The notes under the pieces: model-generated
The model's database searches: none
Told to the model about the DNA's origin: nothing
What the model saw: only the letters and a program-made list of their open reading frames with translations
Program-made: the position numbers and the translations under genes
From: Micromonospora sp. FIMYZ51
Lineage (GTDB): Bacteria > Actinomycetota > Actinomycetes > Mycobacteriales > Micromonosporaceae
Direction: 5' to 3'
Assembly: GCF_038246755.1 (NCBI RefSeq)
Contig: NZ_CP134706.1
Location: 5,518,001-5,582,000, forward strand
Length of the DNA stretch: 64,000 nt
Shown: positions 24,801 through 33,186 of the stretch, in pieces
Layout: each line of letters opens with the position of its first letter
Position numbering within the stretch: position 1 is the first letter of the stretch

Positions 24801-25196
24801 CTCGCGGGCCGCGTCGTGGTAGCCGTACTCGATCAGCTTGTTGACGTTGAACAGCCGGCGGTCCAGCACGCCGGAGCCGATCAGCGGTACCGCGTCCGCG
24901 GGAATGACGTGCAGCTCACCGCCGATCTCGTGGGTGGTGAACCGGATGCTCGCGCGGTCCTTCGCCGGGCGGATCGTCACCCGGTCGGCCCGGCCGACCG
25001 TGACCCGGTCCCCGGTGATCAGTGTGACCGTGGCCGGTTGGTCGAGGGCCCCCGCCGCCGGCACGGCGCCTCGACCCGGCCCGCTGCCCCGCCCCGGCTC
25101 GCCGCCCCCACCGGGTGCGGCCCAGCCGGGTTGCCCCAGCCCCAGGACGAGAGCGGCGGCCAGCCCGGCCGCACCGACCCGTTTGTGTCTCCTCAC
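21810..25196 (-). CDS. Large secreted subtilisin-like serine protease (S8)
   Basis: About 1128 residues. Signal peptide about 1-28, an inhibitor-like pro-region to about 220, then the S8 domain with VAVIDSGVD (Asp about 242), RFGHGTHVAS (His about 274), SAGNE (oxyanion Asn about 369) and ESGTSMAAPHVAG (Ser about 449). About 600 further residues form beta-rich C-terminal domains, as in the 1100-residue secreted subtilases of Streptomyces. It degrades extracellular proteins. GTG 25196 has GGAGG five bases upstream, better than the TTG at 25199. The final KGGAPF and stop derive from a dispersed repeat. No adjacent partner gene. Confidence 0.93.
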   Translation of the reverse strand: MRRHKRVGAAGLAAALVLGLGQPGWAAPGGGGEPGRGSGPGRGAVPAAGALDQPATVTLITGDRVTVGRADRVTIRPAKDRASIRFTTHEIGGELHVIPADAVPLIGSGVLDRRLFNVNKLIEYGYHDAARERLPMIVAYPDGAAARRGGSSLPGDEIRVDRELPAIEGAAVSAAKDDLAEVWTELTADRAADAGEIAGIERIWLDGKRRPAVDRGVQQIGAPAAYEAGFTGAGVTVAVIDSGVDLTHPDLADVVTEAVSFLPETDAVDRFGHGTHVASTIAGSGAASDGRYRGVAPDATLVSAKVCEYWCDDSAIIEAMHWAAVDKQADVINMSLGGSDGPEVDPFEEAVNTLTAQTGALFVISAGNEGPTDRTVGSPGSADAALTVGAVDRDGSLADFSSRGARVGDDAVKPDITAPGVGIVAAKAAEGVMGIPVGDHYVAESGTSMAAPHVAGAAALLAQQHPEWDATRLKAALMGSANPRPGDTAYQQGAGLVDVARAIGQPVTADPPSVSYGRTLWPHQDDEPITRTVTYRNDGTEALTLDLAWQVTGPDGKPAPEGMFRTAASQVTVPAGGTAEVAATVDTSVDGADGYYSGHLVATAGQVRTVVPVGVHREVESYNLTVNHLDSTGGPADAFFTLISGIDVPTVEVVYSAVDGAVTVRVPTGRYAVTSVIDEYDDQVRSSLLAQPELNLTRDATVSLDARKAKPIRATVPDRAARLALVQMAMVVELSDGAYGLIGVMAEDFTTIHSAQLGSQKNADHLSSMVAHQWVRPGGAGGPHLYHLGEGFPGRLPTGYRKDVRRSELATVRHELRGERVGNHVDRDMSAAFDGVYGSTFGMPVPVSDRWTEYHSTKGVAWAGSLYFEQRAEDEEYGEFRKVLFGEAQRYRAGRSYQDVWNGAPIGPTLLRTGSPSGSAARIEDVILVDIPMHGDAAGHGGISTADAERTALYRGDELIDEWTGAQEAGFGIFEVPAQPAAYRLEASARRSIAELSTEVALTWRFRSARPDGADWALLPMMVVRYAPKLDRNSAAPAGRRFDIPLRVIGNEGASVTPKRVTVQVSYDDGRTWQPAKVKAAGKNWTATVQHPRGNGYVSLRTSVADRQGNTIDQTIIRAYRLKGGAPF

Positions 25197-25381
25197 CAAG
25201 ACCTCCCCATCGAAGGATCGAGAACTACGAACATTCTCCAGAGCAGAGATAAGGATCCTGTTAGGACGATCTAGCGAACTCTGACAGATATCGGTCTGCT
25301 AGCTCGCCACGCCGGATGTCACGGCAGGTGCTTGCCCTCGGGCCGACCGTTGGCGAGCATGACCCCTCAGGAGGGCGGCGC

Positions 25382-25747
25382 GTGAAGTACCTGATGTTGA
25401 TTTACGGCAACGAAGAGATCTGGGGCAGCCTCCCGGAAGACGAGCTGGCCACCTTGATCGGCAACGTGGACGCCTTCAACGAGGCGCTGCGCGCCTCAGG
25501 TGAGTTGGTGGACTCGCAGGGGTTGCAGACCCGACCCCGGGCAGTGCGCATCGTCGAGGGCGCGCCGGTCGTCACCGACGGGCCGTACCTGGAGGCCAAG
25601 GAGTACGTCGGCTCGTACTTCGTGGTCGACGTGGCAAGTGAGCAGCGGGCGATGGAGATCGCCCGGTCGTACCCGGGGCTGCGGTTCGCCGCCGGGGCCG
25701 GTGGCGGTCTGGAGGTCTGGCCCCTGATGACCCGGGACGAGCGCTGA
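25382..25747 (+). CDS. DGPF/YCII-family protein, partner of an ECF42 sigma factor
   Basis: 121 residues. VKYLMLIYGNEEIWGSLPED, VTDGPYLEAKEYVGSYFVV and GGLEVWPLM show the YCII-like ferredoxin fold of DGPF proteins. They are genetically linked to ECF42 sigma factors and may affect their activity. GTG 25382 has AGGAGGG upstream; a longer in-frame start adds 22 unrelated residues. The stop overlaps the start region of the sigma factor gene, indicating coupled translation. Confidence 0.88.
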   Translation: MKYLMLIYGNEEIWGSLPEDELATLIGNVDAFNEALRASGELVDSQGLQTRPRAVRIVEGAPVVTDGPYLEAKEYVGSYFVVDVASEQRAMEIARSYPGLRFAAGAGGGLEVWPLMTRDER

Positions 25748-26976
25748 GCCTCGACGAGGCCGACGTCGATCTGCTGCGCCGACTCGCCCCGCAGGTGCTC
25801 GGTGCCCTGGTGCGTCGGCACGGTGACTTCGCCCGGGCCGAGGACGCGGTGCAGGACGCCCTGGTGGCCGCCGTCGAGCAGTGGCCCCGGACGGGCGTAC
25901 CGGAGCATCCGGCGAGCTGGCTGCACACCGTGGCCAGCCGCCGCTACATCGACCAGGTACGCGCCGAGGCCGCCCGGATCCGCCGCGAGCGTACGGCGCA
26001 CGACGCCACCCCGCGGGACGCGCTTGTCGCGCCGCCGCCCGACGTCGAGGCACCCCGCGACGACCTGCTGGAACTGTTCCTGCTCTGCTGCCATCCGGCG
26101 CTGCCCGCGTCGGCACAACTGGCCCTCACCCTGCGCGCGGTGGGCGGGCTGACCACCGCCGAGGTCGCGGCGGCCTTCCTGGTGCCGGAGAAGACCATGG
26201 GGCAGCGGATCTCCCGGGCCAAGCAGCGGCTCCGGGAGGCCGGCGCCCGGTTCGCGCCGGCACCGGCGACGGAGCGGGGCGCACGGCTGGCGGTGGTCCG
26301 CCAGGTGCTGTACCTGATGTTCAACGAGGGCTACACCGCGAGCAGCGGCCCGGCACTACTCCGGCCCGACCTGACCCGGCAGGCGTTGCGACTGGCTCGC
26401 CGGCTGCACGAGCGGTTACCCGACGACGGGGAGACCGCGGGCCTGCTGGCGCTGATGCTGCTGACCGAGGCGCGGGCCACCACCCGGGTCGGCCCGGGCG
26501 GCGAGCTGGTTCCGCTGGCCGACCAGGACCGCCGACGGTGGGACCGGGCGGCCATCGTCGAGGGCTGTGCGCTGCTGACCCGAAGCCTGTCCACCTCGCC
26601 GCCGGGTCCGTACCAGGTCCAGGCCGCCATCGCGGCGGTGCACGCCGAGGCACCGAGCACGGCGGCGACCGACTGGCCGCAGGTGCTGGCCCTCTACGAG
26701 CTGCTGGAGCGGCTGGCCCCCAATCCGGTGGCCACGCTGAACCGGGCGGTGGCGGTCGGCATGGTGCACGGCCCCGCCGCCGGGCTGGACCTGCTGGCCG
26801 AACTGGAGTCGGGGTTGCTCGCCGGACACCACCGGCGGCACGCCGTCCGCGCCCACCTGTTGGAGCTGGCCGGTGACCGGGCTGCCGCCGTCGTGGCCTG
26901 GCGGCAGGCGGCGGAACTCGCCGGCAGCGAGCCCGAGCGGCGGTACCTGCTGGGCCGAGCCGCCGCAGCACAGTGA
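25744..26976 (+). CDS. ECF42-type RNA polymerase sigma factor with C-terminal TPR-like extension
   Basis: About 410 residues. Sigma2 (about 15-80: GDFARAEDAVQDALVAAVEQ, ASWLHTVASRRYIDQVR) and sigma4 (about 115-175: GLTTAEVAAAFLVPEKTMGQ, RISRAKQRLRE) are clear. A 200-residue helical extension follows (NEGYTASSG, LYELLERLAPNPVATLNRAV), diagnostic of ECF42, which lack an anti-sigma and pair with DGPF proteins. The sigma2 homology (LLRRLAPQVLGALVRRHG) begins before the first GTG at 25795. The only start-like codon upstream is CTG 25744, overlapping the DGPF stop as CTGA. That start is inferred; GTG 25795 would clip helix 1. Confidence 0.85.
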   Translation: MSLDEADVDLLRRLAPQVLGALVRRHGDFARAEDAVQDALVAAVEQWPRTGVPEHPASWLHTVASRRYIDQVRAEAARIRRERTAHDATPRDALVAPPPDVEAPRDDLLELFLLCCHPALPASAQLALTLRAVGGLTTAEVAAAFLVPEKTMGQRISRAKQRLREAGARFAPAPATERGARLAVVRQVLYLMFNEGYTASSGPALLRPDLTRQALRLARRLHERLPDDGETAGLLALMLLTEARATTRVGPGGELVPLADQDRRRWDRAAIVEGCALLTRSLSTSPPGPYQVQAAIAAVHAEAPSTAATDWPQVLALYELLERLAPNPVATLNRAVAVGMVHGPAAGLDLLAELESGLLAGHHRRHAVRAHLLELAGDRAAAVVAWRQAAELAGSEPERRYLLGRAAAAQ

Positions 26977-27075
26977 TCTGGATCACGTCGAAGGCTGGTA
27001 GAAGTGACGAGCACGGCTCCGATCCATCGGTGAGCAGGCCCCGAGTTGGGCGCCGCCGAACCGAGAGGAACGAAC

Positions 27076-27753
27076 GTGACAAAGGTGACCGCGCAGCTGT
27101 CGGTTTCGCTTGACGGTTTCTACGCCGGCCCACGGCACGACGGCAACGGCGACTGGATAACGTCCGCGGAGAGCCACGGCTTCTACCGGGTGACCCGCTG
27201 GGCCACCGAGGCGATGGCCTGGCGGGAACGGCAGGGCATCACCGGCGGCCGGCGCGACGTCAACTCCGAGATCATCGCGGAGTCGTTCGGCGCGGCCGGT
27301 GCGTACGTGATGGGCCGCCGGATGGCCGACGGCGGTGAGGTGCCCTGGGGCGACGAACCCCCGTTCCGCGCCCCGGTCTTCGTGGTGACCCACCGGCCCC
27401 GCGAGCGGGTGGTACGCCAGGGCGGCACCAGCTTCACCTACGTCACCGACGGGGTGGCGAGCGCGGTGGCGCAGGCCCGGGCCGCGGCGGGCGGCAAGGA
27501 CGTGGCGGTGGCCGGCGGCGGCAGCCTGGTCCGGCAGGTGCTGCGCGCCGGCCTGCTCGACGAGTTGGAACTGCACGTGGCGCCGGTCGTGCTGGGCACC
27601 GGCATGCGCCTGCTCGACGCCGACCTCGGCCTGGACGAGTTCGAGGCGATCGAACTGACGCCCACCCGCGTCGTGCCCGACCCCCAGGTCACCCACATCC
27701 GGTACGCCGTAACCGGCCGCGCCCCCCTCACCCTCGACTCCCGTGGGAGGTAA
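27076..27753 (+). CDS. Dihydrofolate-reductase-like / RibD C-terminal family reductase
   Basis: 225 residues. VTKVTAQLSVSLDGFYAGP, AAGAYVMGRRMADGGEVPWG, VFVVTHRPRERVV and VAGGGSLVRQVLRAGLLDEL are the landmarks of the RibD_C/YyaP dihydrofolate-reductase fold, which binds NADPH. Substrate unknown; these small reductases are common in actinobacteria and often follow DGPF/ECF genes, as here. GTG 27076 has GAGAGGAACGAAC upstream. The TAA stop is followed at once by copy 5 of the dispersed repeat. Confidence 0.85.
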   Translation: MTKVTAQLSVSLDGFYAGPRHDGNGDWITSAESHGFYRVTRWATEAMAWRERQGITGGRRDVNSEIIAESFGAAGAYVMGRRMADGGEVPWGDEPPFRAPVFVVTHRPRERVVRQGGTSFTYVTDGVASAVAQARAAAGGKDVAVAGGGSLVRQVLRAGLLDELELHVAPVVLGTGMRLLDADLGLDEFEAIELTPTRVVPDPQVTHIRYAVTGRAPLTLDSRGR

Positions 27754-27803
27754 GGAAGGGCCCCCTATTAACGCCTCAGGTAGTAGAAGGGCCCCTTTTT
27801 AAC
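27752..27803 (+). repeat. Dispersed bipartite 3'-end repeat, copy 5
   Basis: AAGGAAGGGCCCCCTA then TTAACGCCT, and later AGAAGGGCCCC then TTTTTAAC. It begins with the last base of the reductase gene's stop and has the same orientation as that gene. Confidence 0.85.
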
Positions 27804-27904
27804 ACTTCTCGCGGGGCCCGGCGGAGTCGCTGGCGTCGGTACGGGACAACGCAAGCGGGCGCCCAGTCCTAGAGTGACGGCAACTTTCGATCTAGGAGGG
27901 CGCG

Positions 27905-30223
27905 GTGTCCGAGCCGCCACCCGTCGGGAATTCCTCGCGCGCCGAAGAAGCCGACGTGCCTGTACCCACCGATGCCAGGACGGTAGATCCGGCGGGGGCG
28001 GCACCCCAGCTACTGGTCGTGCCGCCCACCGCGGGACTGTCGCCAATCGTCTGGCCCGGTCCGGCCGACCAGCCCGCCTGGGCCATTCCGGTGACCGTCC
28101 CGCCCGGCACCAGGGGTTACGCCATCTTCCTCCCCCTGGTGGCGACCGCCGAGGAGCCGATTGCCGGGGCGGCCGGCACGAAACCGGCGGCAGCGCCAGT
28201 TGGCACAGAGCACGCAACGCCAGCCGGCACAGAGCACGCAACGCCAGCCGGCACAGAGCAGGCAACGCCAGCCGCGGTGAAGCAGGCGGCGCCAGTTGGC
28301 CAGGGCACACCGGCAGAGCCGGCAGCGCCAGCCGGTGCGGAGCCGGAAGCGCCAGCCCACGAGGCAACGCGAACCGATGCAGAGCTGGCCGGTGACCGGA
28401 CGCCGGCAGTGCCAGCCGGTGCAGGGCCGGCAACGCCAGCCCACGACGGGACGCCGGCAGCACCGGCCGCCCGTGGCACCACGGGCGAGACAACAGCGGC
28501 GGTGGGTGCGGCGGCGGCAGCGCGGGCCGGACAGGGCACGCCGGCAGTGCCGGTCGCGGTGCAGGCGTCCGGCACGCCCCGGGTGGAAGCTGCGCCACCG
28601 GCGGTGGTCGGCGGGCTCGGGCCCGCACCGGTGCCGGGCAACCATGGCCCGCAGCCGGCACTGCCCGCCTACCAGATGGCCCGCTCACCGTACGACTTTC
28701 GGCGGCAACCTCTGCCGCCGTCGTTCCTACAGCGGGCGTGGCCCGGGCCCGCGCCGGCCGGTGACCGGTCCAGCGTCCTGGCCGTGCTGGCCGGCGCGCT
28801 CGGCGTGGCGGCGCTCGTGCCGCTCGGTCGTACCGGCATCGGTTGGTTTCTCGGCTGGCTGGTGCTCACCGCCAGCGTCACCGTGGCGGTGTGGCGGCAC
28901 ACCGAACGGATGCCCCGCGCGGAGCGCTGGGTCCGGGCCGGCTGGGCGGGTGCGGCGCTGGCGCTGCTCGCGGTGCTCGGCTTCCGCAACGCCTGGTGGC
29001 TGGTGACGTTCTGCGTGCTCGGGGCGCTGGGCTGCGCGGCGCTGGCGATCGTCGACGGTCGTCGGCTCAGATCGATCCTGTTCAGCCTGGCCGCCGCACC
29101 GATCGCAGCGGTACGCGGCCTGCCCTGGGTGCGTACCCAGGTCCGGGCGCCCGGCAGTCCCGGTAGCGTGCGCCGCGTCGTCGGGTCGGTGGCCGCCACC
29201 GTGGTCGTGCTGCTGGTCTTCGGCCCGCTGCTCTCCTCGGCCGACGCCGCCTTCTCCCAGGTGCTCGGTGCCGTCATTCCGGAGATCAGCATCGGTGGCG
29301 TGTTCCGATGGCTGTTCCTCGCGGCCATGGGCGGCCTGATCGCGGTGGCGGCCGTCTACACGATCGCCGCGCCGCCCGATTTGTCCATGGTGGACCGACC
29401 CAGCAGCCGCCGGGTCGGCCTGCTCGAATGGGCACCGCCGATCGCCGCCCTGACCGCCCTGTTCGGCGGCTTCGTCGCGGTGCAGTTCACCGTGCTCTTC
29501 GGCGGGCAGCGGCACGTGCTGGAGACCACCGGTCTCAGCTACGCCGAGTACGCCCGCAGCGGCTTCTGGCAACTGGTCGTCGTCACCCTGCTGACCCTGG
29601 CGGTGCTCGGCGCGGTGACCCGGTGGGCCCGCCGGGACCGGCGCGTCGACCGGGTGCTGCTGCGGGTCATGCTCGGCCTGCTCAGCGCGCTGACCGTGGT
29701 CATCGTGGTGTCGGCACTGTCCCGGATGTACACGTACCAGAAGGTGTACAGCTTCACCGGTGAGCGGATCTTCGTGATGGCGTTCGAGCTGCTGCTCGGT
29801 GCGATCTTCCTGATGATCCTGGTGGCCGGCATCCGCTGGCGCGGCGGTTGGATTCCGCGACTGGCGGCGGCGCTGGGGGTGGTGATGCTGCTCGGGCTGG
29901 CGGTGCTCAATCCCGAGGACTACGCGGCCCGCCGCAACGTCGCCCGGTACGAGCAGACCGGCCGGATCGACGCCTGGTACCTACGCGCGCTCTCCGCCGA
30001 CGCCACGCCCGCCCTGGCCGCCCTGCCCGATCCGGTACGCCGCTGCACGCTTAGTTGGATCGCCGACGACCTGGCCGAACCGGACCCGTGGTACGCCTGG
30101 AACCGGGGCCGCGACCGGGCCCGGGCGGTGCTCGATCGGCTGGGGCCCGAGGCCATCGGCAACCAGCGCGACTGCCGCCGCGCCGACCAGTTCGACCTGC
30201 CGAAGACCCGGTCACCGCGCTGA
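27905..30223 (+). CDS. Membrane protein, DUF4173 family, with long disordered N-terminus
   Basis: 772 residues. Residues about 1-270 are low complexity, rich in Pro, Ala, Thr and Glu, and contain a PAGTEHAT repeat. From about 295 there are ten or more transmembrane segments, with YTYQKVYSFTGERIFVMAFE and a soluble C-terminal tail (LNPEDYAARRNVARYEQTGR, YLRALSADATPALAAL) characteristic of DUF4153/DUF4173 proteins. The function of the family is unknown. GTG 27905 follows AGGAGGGCGC. The gene is convergent with the lipoprotein hydrolase. The N-terminal length probably varies between strains because of the repeats. Confidence 0.8.
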   Translation: MSEPPPVGNSSRAEEADVPVPTDARTVDPAGAAPQLLVVPPTAGLSPIVWPGPADQPAWAIPVTVPPGTRGYAIFLPLVATAEEPIAGAAGTKPAAAPVGTEHATPAGTEHATPAGTEQATPAAVKQAAPVGQGTPAEPAAPAGAEPEAPAHEATRTDAELAGDRTPAVPAGAGPATPAHDGTPAAPAARGTTGETTAAVGAAAAARAGQGTPAVPVAVQASGTPRVEAAPPAVVGGLGPAPVPGNHGPQPALPAYQMARSPYDFRRQPLPPSFLQRAWPGPAPAGDRSSVLAVLAGALGVAALVPLGRTGIGWFLGWLVLTASVTVAVWRHTERMPRAERWVRAGWAGAALALLAVLGFRNAWWLVTFCVLGALGCAALAIVDGRRLRSILFSLAAAPIAAVRGLPWVRTQVRAPGSPGSVRRVVGSVAATVVVLLVFGPLLSSADAAFSQVLGAVIPEISIGGVFRWLFLAAMGGLIAVAAVYTIAAPPDLSMVDRPSSRRVGLLEWAPPIAALTALFGGFVAVQFTVLFGGQRHVLETTGLSYAEYARSGFWQLVVVTLLTLAVLGAVTRWARRDRRVDRVLLRVMLGLLSALTVVIVVSALSRMYTYQKVYSFTGERIFVMAFELLLGAIFLMILVAGIRWRGGWIPRLAAALGVVMLLGLAVLNPEDYAARRNVARYEQTGRIDAWYLRALSADATPALAALPDPVRRCTLSWIADDLAEPDPWYAWNRGRDRARAVLDRLGPEAIGNQRDCRRADQFDLPKTRSPR
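28195..28266 (+). repeat. 24-base in-frame tandem repeat
   Basis: Three copies of GCCAGYYGGCACAGAGCA plus SGCAAC at 28195, 28219 and 28243, encoding PAGTEHAT-like octapeptides in the disordered N-terminus of the DUF4173 protein. Confidence 0.85.
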
Positions 30224-30251
30224 CCGACCCGGTGTTCAAGCCCGGCGCGAC

Positions 30252-31490
30252 TCAGGAGTTGGCCAGGAACTCCAGGACCTGGGGCCAGCCGTCGCGCCGG
30301 GCTGCGGCGTCGCCCGGCCGGGTGCCGCCGAGCGACAGGTCACCGGTGGACGTCCGGTACACCGTCGTCGCCGGCAGGTACGGGAAGGTGCCGACCCGGT
30401 GGCCCGAGTCCGGATAGAACAACGCGCGGTGCGGGGACCCGCCGAGGGCGTGTATCAACTCGGCGGTGAACCAGGCCGCCGGCCAGACCTCGTCGTCCTC
30501 ACCGGTGACGGCCAGCACCGGCCCGTCGATCCGGTCGAGCGGGACCGGGCCGAGCGGGACCGGGCGGCCGTCAAGGGTCCAGGCGGCTGCGCCGGTCTCG
30601 GGGTAACCCGGGTTCACCCAGTTGCTCGGCGCGTACACCACGACCGCCCGGACCAGCTCGGGATACCACTGGGCGAGCAGCAGGGCGGCCTCCGAGCCCC
30701 GGGAGTAGCCCCAGGCCACCACCTCGCCGCCGGAGTGCCGGCCGAGCAGCCCGGCGGCGGTGGCGAAATACTCCAACGGGATGTCGTGCAGCGCCGCCAG
30801 TAGGTCCGCCGCACCGAAGTAGGCCAGGCAGAGCACCGGATGCCCCCGGGAGGCGAGCAGCGGTGCCTCGTACCGCCCGCCGAGCCCGCCCTCGGAGCCG
30901 CCGAGCAACAGCACGCCGGGCCGGCGCGGCACGTCGGGCGGCGGCAGCACGAGCATTCCGCGTACGCCGTCGGTCGCCGGGGACAGCTCGGCGAAGGTGA
31001 CGTCGCCGGTGGTCCAGTCCCGACGTACGGTGGCGGCGGCCGATTCGCGCTGGCCGGCGGCGGCGGAGAGCCGGACCGGGAAGTGCCCCCGCAGGTGCGG
31101 CCATTCCGGTGCGAAGTGCGAGGCGTCGCCGTCGACCGGGTCCATCGACCAGAACGGCCCCATCGGGTCGACGCCGGCGTACGAGCCGTCGATCGGGGCG
31201 TCCTGCGACACGTCCACCACACCGTTGGCGTCGGCGACGAAGGTGCCCCGCGACCGCCACAGCCGACCGGAGCGGTCGTCGGCCTCGGCGGAGACCACCA
31301 CCCGCTCCCCTGCTGCCAGACCACCGACGCGGATCCGTAGCGGCTCGTCGGCGAGCGCGGACGCGGGCGTCACGGCGAGGCTCAGGCGCGCGGCACCGCC
31401 CACCCCACGGTCGCCACCGACGCAGCTGCCCAGCAACAGCAGCACCACGGCGGCTGGCAGGATCCGGCTCGCCACCCGACGGCTTCGCAT
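30252..31490 (-). CDS. Lipoprotein of the acyl-CoA thioesterase/BAAT hydrolase family
   Basis: 412 residues. A signal peptide with lipobox (VVLLLLGSC) predicts a lipid-anchored surface protein. A beta-rich BAAT N-terminal domain spans about 35-165. The alpha/beta hydrolase domain then has VLLLGGSEGG, the nucleophile elbow AWGYSRGSEAALLLAQ, an acid in VTGEDDEVWP and the catalytic His in YPDSGHRVG. In BAAT enzymes the nucleophile is Cys; here it is Ser, as in the thioesterases. An extracellular substrate is likely but unknown. ATG 31490 is preferred to 31511 because the basic signal-peptide start MRSRRVASR begins there. Confidence 0.85.
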   Translation of the reverse strand: MRSRRVASRILPAAVVLLLLGSCVGGDRGVGGAARLSLAVTPASALADEPLRIRVGGLAAGERVVVSAEADDRSGRLWRSRGTFVADANGVVDVSQDAPIDGSYAGVDPMGPFWSMDPVDGDASHFAPEWPHLRGHFPVRLSAAAGQRESAAATVRRDWTTGDVTFAELSPATDGVRGMLVLPPPDVPRRPGVLLLGGSEGGLGGRYEAPLLASRGHPVLCLAYFGAADLLAALHDIPLEYFATAAGLLGRHSGGEVVAWGYSRGSEAALLLAQWYPELVRAVVVYAPSNWVNPGYPETGAAAWTLDGRPVPLGPVPLDRIDGPVLAVTGEDDEVWPAAWFTAELIHALGGSPHRALFYPDSGHRVGTFPYLPATTVYRTSTGDLSLGGTRPGDAAARRDGWPQVLEFLANS

Positions 31491-31600
31491 AGACGGAACA
31501 GGATATCGCAATCGCCGGCCCGGTCGGTGACGCTGCGGAGTTCAGCGGTGGTGGCCGCCGGAGACCTCGATGTCCTGACCGGCTGCCGGGGTCACCCTGC

Positions 31601-32518
31601 TCACGGCCGGAGCACGTAGCGACCGCGTACCCCGCCCTTGGCCATCGCCCGGTGTGCCTCGGCGACCCGGTCCAGCGGCAGCACGGTGTGCACCCGGGCC
31701 GGCAGGTCACCGGAGGCGGCGCGGGCGAGCAGGTCGGCCAGCCGGGTACCGTCGGGCCGCGTTTCCACCACGGCTACCGCGATGGAGCGCTCTGCGGCCG
31801 GCTGGGCGTTCGGCCGGACCCCGACGAACGCTCCGCCGTCGCGGACCAGGGCGAGGGCCTGCTGCTGCAAGGCGGCACCGTCGGCGACCGCGTCCCAGCC
31901 CGGCACGGTCCGCGTGGTGAAGCCTGCGCCGAGGCCGCGGACGAACTCCTCGTCCTCGGCTCGGGCCAGGCCGGTCACCCGCCAGCCCCGCTCGGGCGCG
32001 AGGACCGCGACGTATCCCCCGACCGCGCCGGCCGCCCCGGTCACCAGCAGTCGGTCTCCGTCGGCGGGCGCGTCGCCGAGCAGGTCGACGATCTGTGCGG
32101 CGGCCAGCCCGTTCAGCGGTACCGTCGCCGCCGCCACCAGGTCCAGCCCATCGGGTACGACGGCGAGGTCGGCGGCGGGCACGACAAGCTGTTCGGCGTA
32201 CGTGCCGAAGTCGCGGTCGAAGCCGACCACCAGACCGGCGACCCGGGTACCGACGGCCAACTGCACGCCGGCACCGGTGGCCCCGACGATGCCGGCGAAG
32301 TCCCAGCCCAGGCCGGTGTGGTGCGGCTGGTTGATCAGCCCCAGGTGGTGGAAGTAGCCAGCGGCAACTCCGAGGTCGACAGGGTTGACCGGTGCAGCGG
32401 CGACCTGCACCCGGACCTCGCCGGGCCCGGGTTCGATCAGGGGAACGTCGATGATCTCGACAGCACCCGGTCCGTCGGAGGTGCGGACGACGGCGGTGCG
32501 GAAGGTGGGCGTACGCAA
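31601..32518 (-). CDS. NADPH:quinone-reductase-like MDR oxidoreductase
   Basis: 305 residues. A GroES-like N-terminal half (APVNPVDLGVAAGYF, LGWDFAGIV) and a Rossmann half (LLVTGAAGAVGGYVAVLA) without zinc ligands, typical of QOR-type NADPH enoyl/quinone reductases. The end GGVRGRYVLRP is usual for the family. The start is TTG 32518, chosen because CAGGAG lies six bases upstream and the family N-terminus (RTPTFRTAVVRTSDGPGA) begins there; no ATG or GTG fits. Divergent from an HxlR regulator across a palindromic operator, so it is probably a repressor target induced by electrophiles. Confidence 0.85.
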   Translation of the reverse strand: MRTPTFRTAVVRTSDGPGAVEIIDVPLIEPGPGEVRVQVAAAPVNPVDLGVAAGYFHHLGLINQPHHTGLGWDFAGIVGATGAGVQLAVGTRVAGLVVGFDRDFGTYAEQLVVPAADLAVVPDGLDLVAAATVPLNGLAAAQIVDLLGDAPADGDRLLVTGAAGAVGGYVAVLAPERGWRVTGLARAEDEEFVRGLGAGFTTRTVPGWDAVADGAALQQQALALVRDGGAFVGVRPNAQPAAERSIAVAVVETRPDGTRLADLLARAASGDLPARVHTVLPLDRVAEAHRAMAKGGVRGRYVLRP

Positions 32519-32589
32519 GGTGTGCTCCTGGTGTCTTGTCGCAGCGGTTGTCCTGCACCACGATGGATGGGTAACTCCCCAACGGGAAG

Positions 32590-32609
32590 TACGCACCTCG
32601 AAGTGCGTA
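32590..32609. promoter_or_regulatory. HxlR operator candidate
   Basis: TACGCAC-CTCGAA-GTGCGTA, perfect 7-base arms, is centred between the divergent oxidoreductase and HxlR genes and within promoter distance of both. HxlR proteins bind such dyads and commonly control the adjacent quinone reductase. Confidence 0.65.
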
Positions 32610-32639
32610 AGTCACCCCCTCGGCAGGAAGGAGCGGCCG

Positions 32640-33089
32640 ATCCCCACGCAGACGGCAGCCCAGCAGCGCGCCCAGATGCGGGCGGATTACGACGCGTTCC
32701 TGGCCGGCTGCCCCAGCCGGCAGCTGCTCGACCGGATCTCCGACAAGTGGGTCGCGCTGATCCTGGCCGCACTCGGCCGCGACGGTCCGGACCGCCCCGG
32801 CGACGAGCGGACCGGCGGGCCACGGGCGATGCGTTACTCCGAGCTGTCCCGCAGACTGGCCGGGGTCAGCCAGAAGATGCTCACCCAGACCCTGCGTTCC
32901 CTTGAGCGCGACGGCCTGCTCACCCGTACCGTGATCCCGACCGTGCCGGTGACCGTCAGCTACGAGCTGACCGACCTCGGTCTCTCCCTCCACGACCTGA
33001 TGCGCGGGATCAAGGCATGGGCCGAGGCACACATGGACGAGGTTCACACCAATCGCGAGAAGTACGACGCGGCCCAGCGCGCAACTTGA
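32640..33089 (+). CDS. HxlR-family transcriptional regulator
   Basis: About 149 residues. CPSRQLLDRISDKWVALILA, MRYSELSRRLAGVSQKMLTQ, TLRSLERDGLLTRTV and VTVSYELTDLG form the HxlR winged helix. The Cys at the beginning (FLAGC) is the redox or electrophile sensor position in many members. The start is a problem: a strong AGGAAGGAG (32625-32633) points to codon 32640, which is ATC, and the conserved PTQTAAQQRAQMRADYDAF begins right after it. The first ATG, 32676, has no ribosome site. ATC is rare but known as a start; a sequencing error for ATG is the alternative. Confidence 0.8.
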   Translation: MPTQTAAQQRAQMRADYDAFLAGCPSRQLLDRISDKWVALILAALGRDGPDRPGDERTGGPRAMRYSELSRRLAGVSQKMLTQTLRSLERDGLLTRTVIPTVPVTVSYELTDLGLSLHDLMRGIKAWAEAHMDEVHTNREKYDAAQRAT

Positions 33090-33186
33090 CACCCTTCCCG
33101 ATGTGCGGCCGGTCACCGCCCGCGCGGGGTTCCCACCCCCCAGCCGCGTACGGCCCCCGGCCGGTCACACCACTCCTGCGCGGTCG

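Noticed and set aside
21924..25274. 1116-codon open frame antisense to the subtilase
   Set aside because: Mirror of the catalytic gene, caused by high third-position GC; low-complexity sequence.
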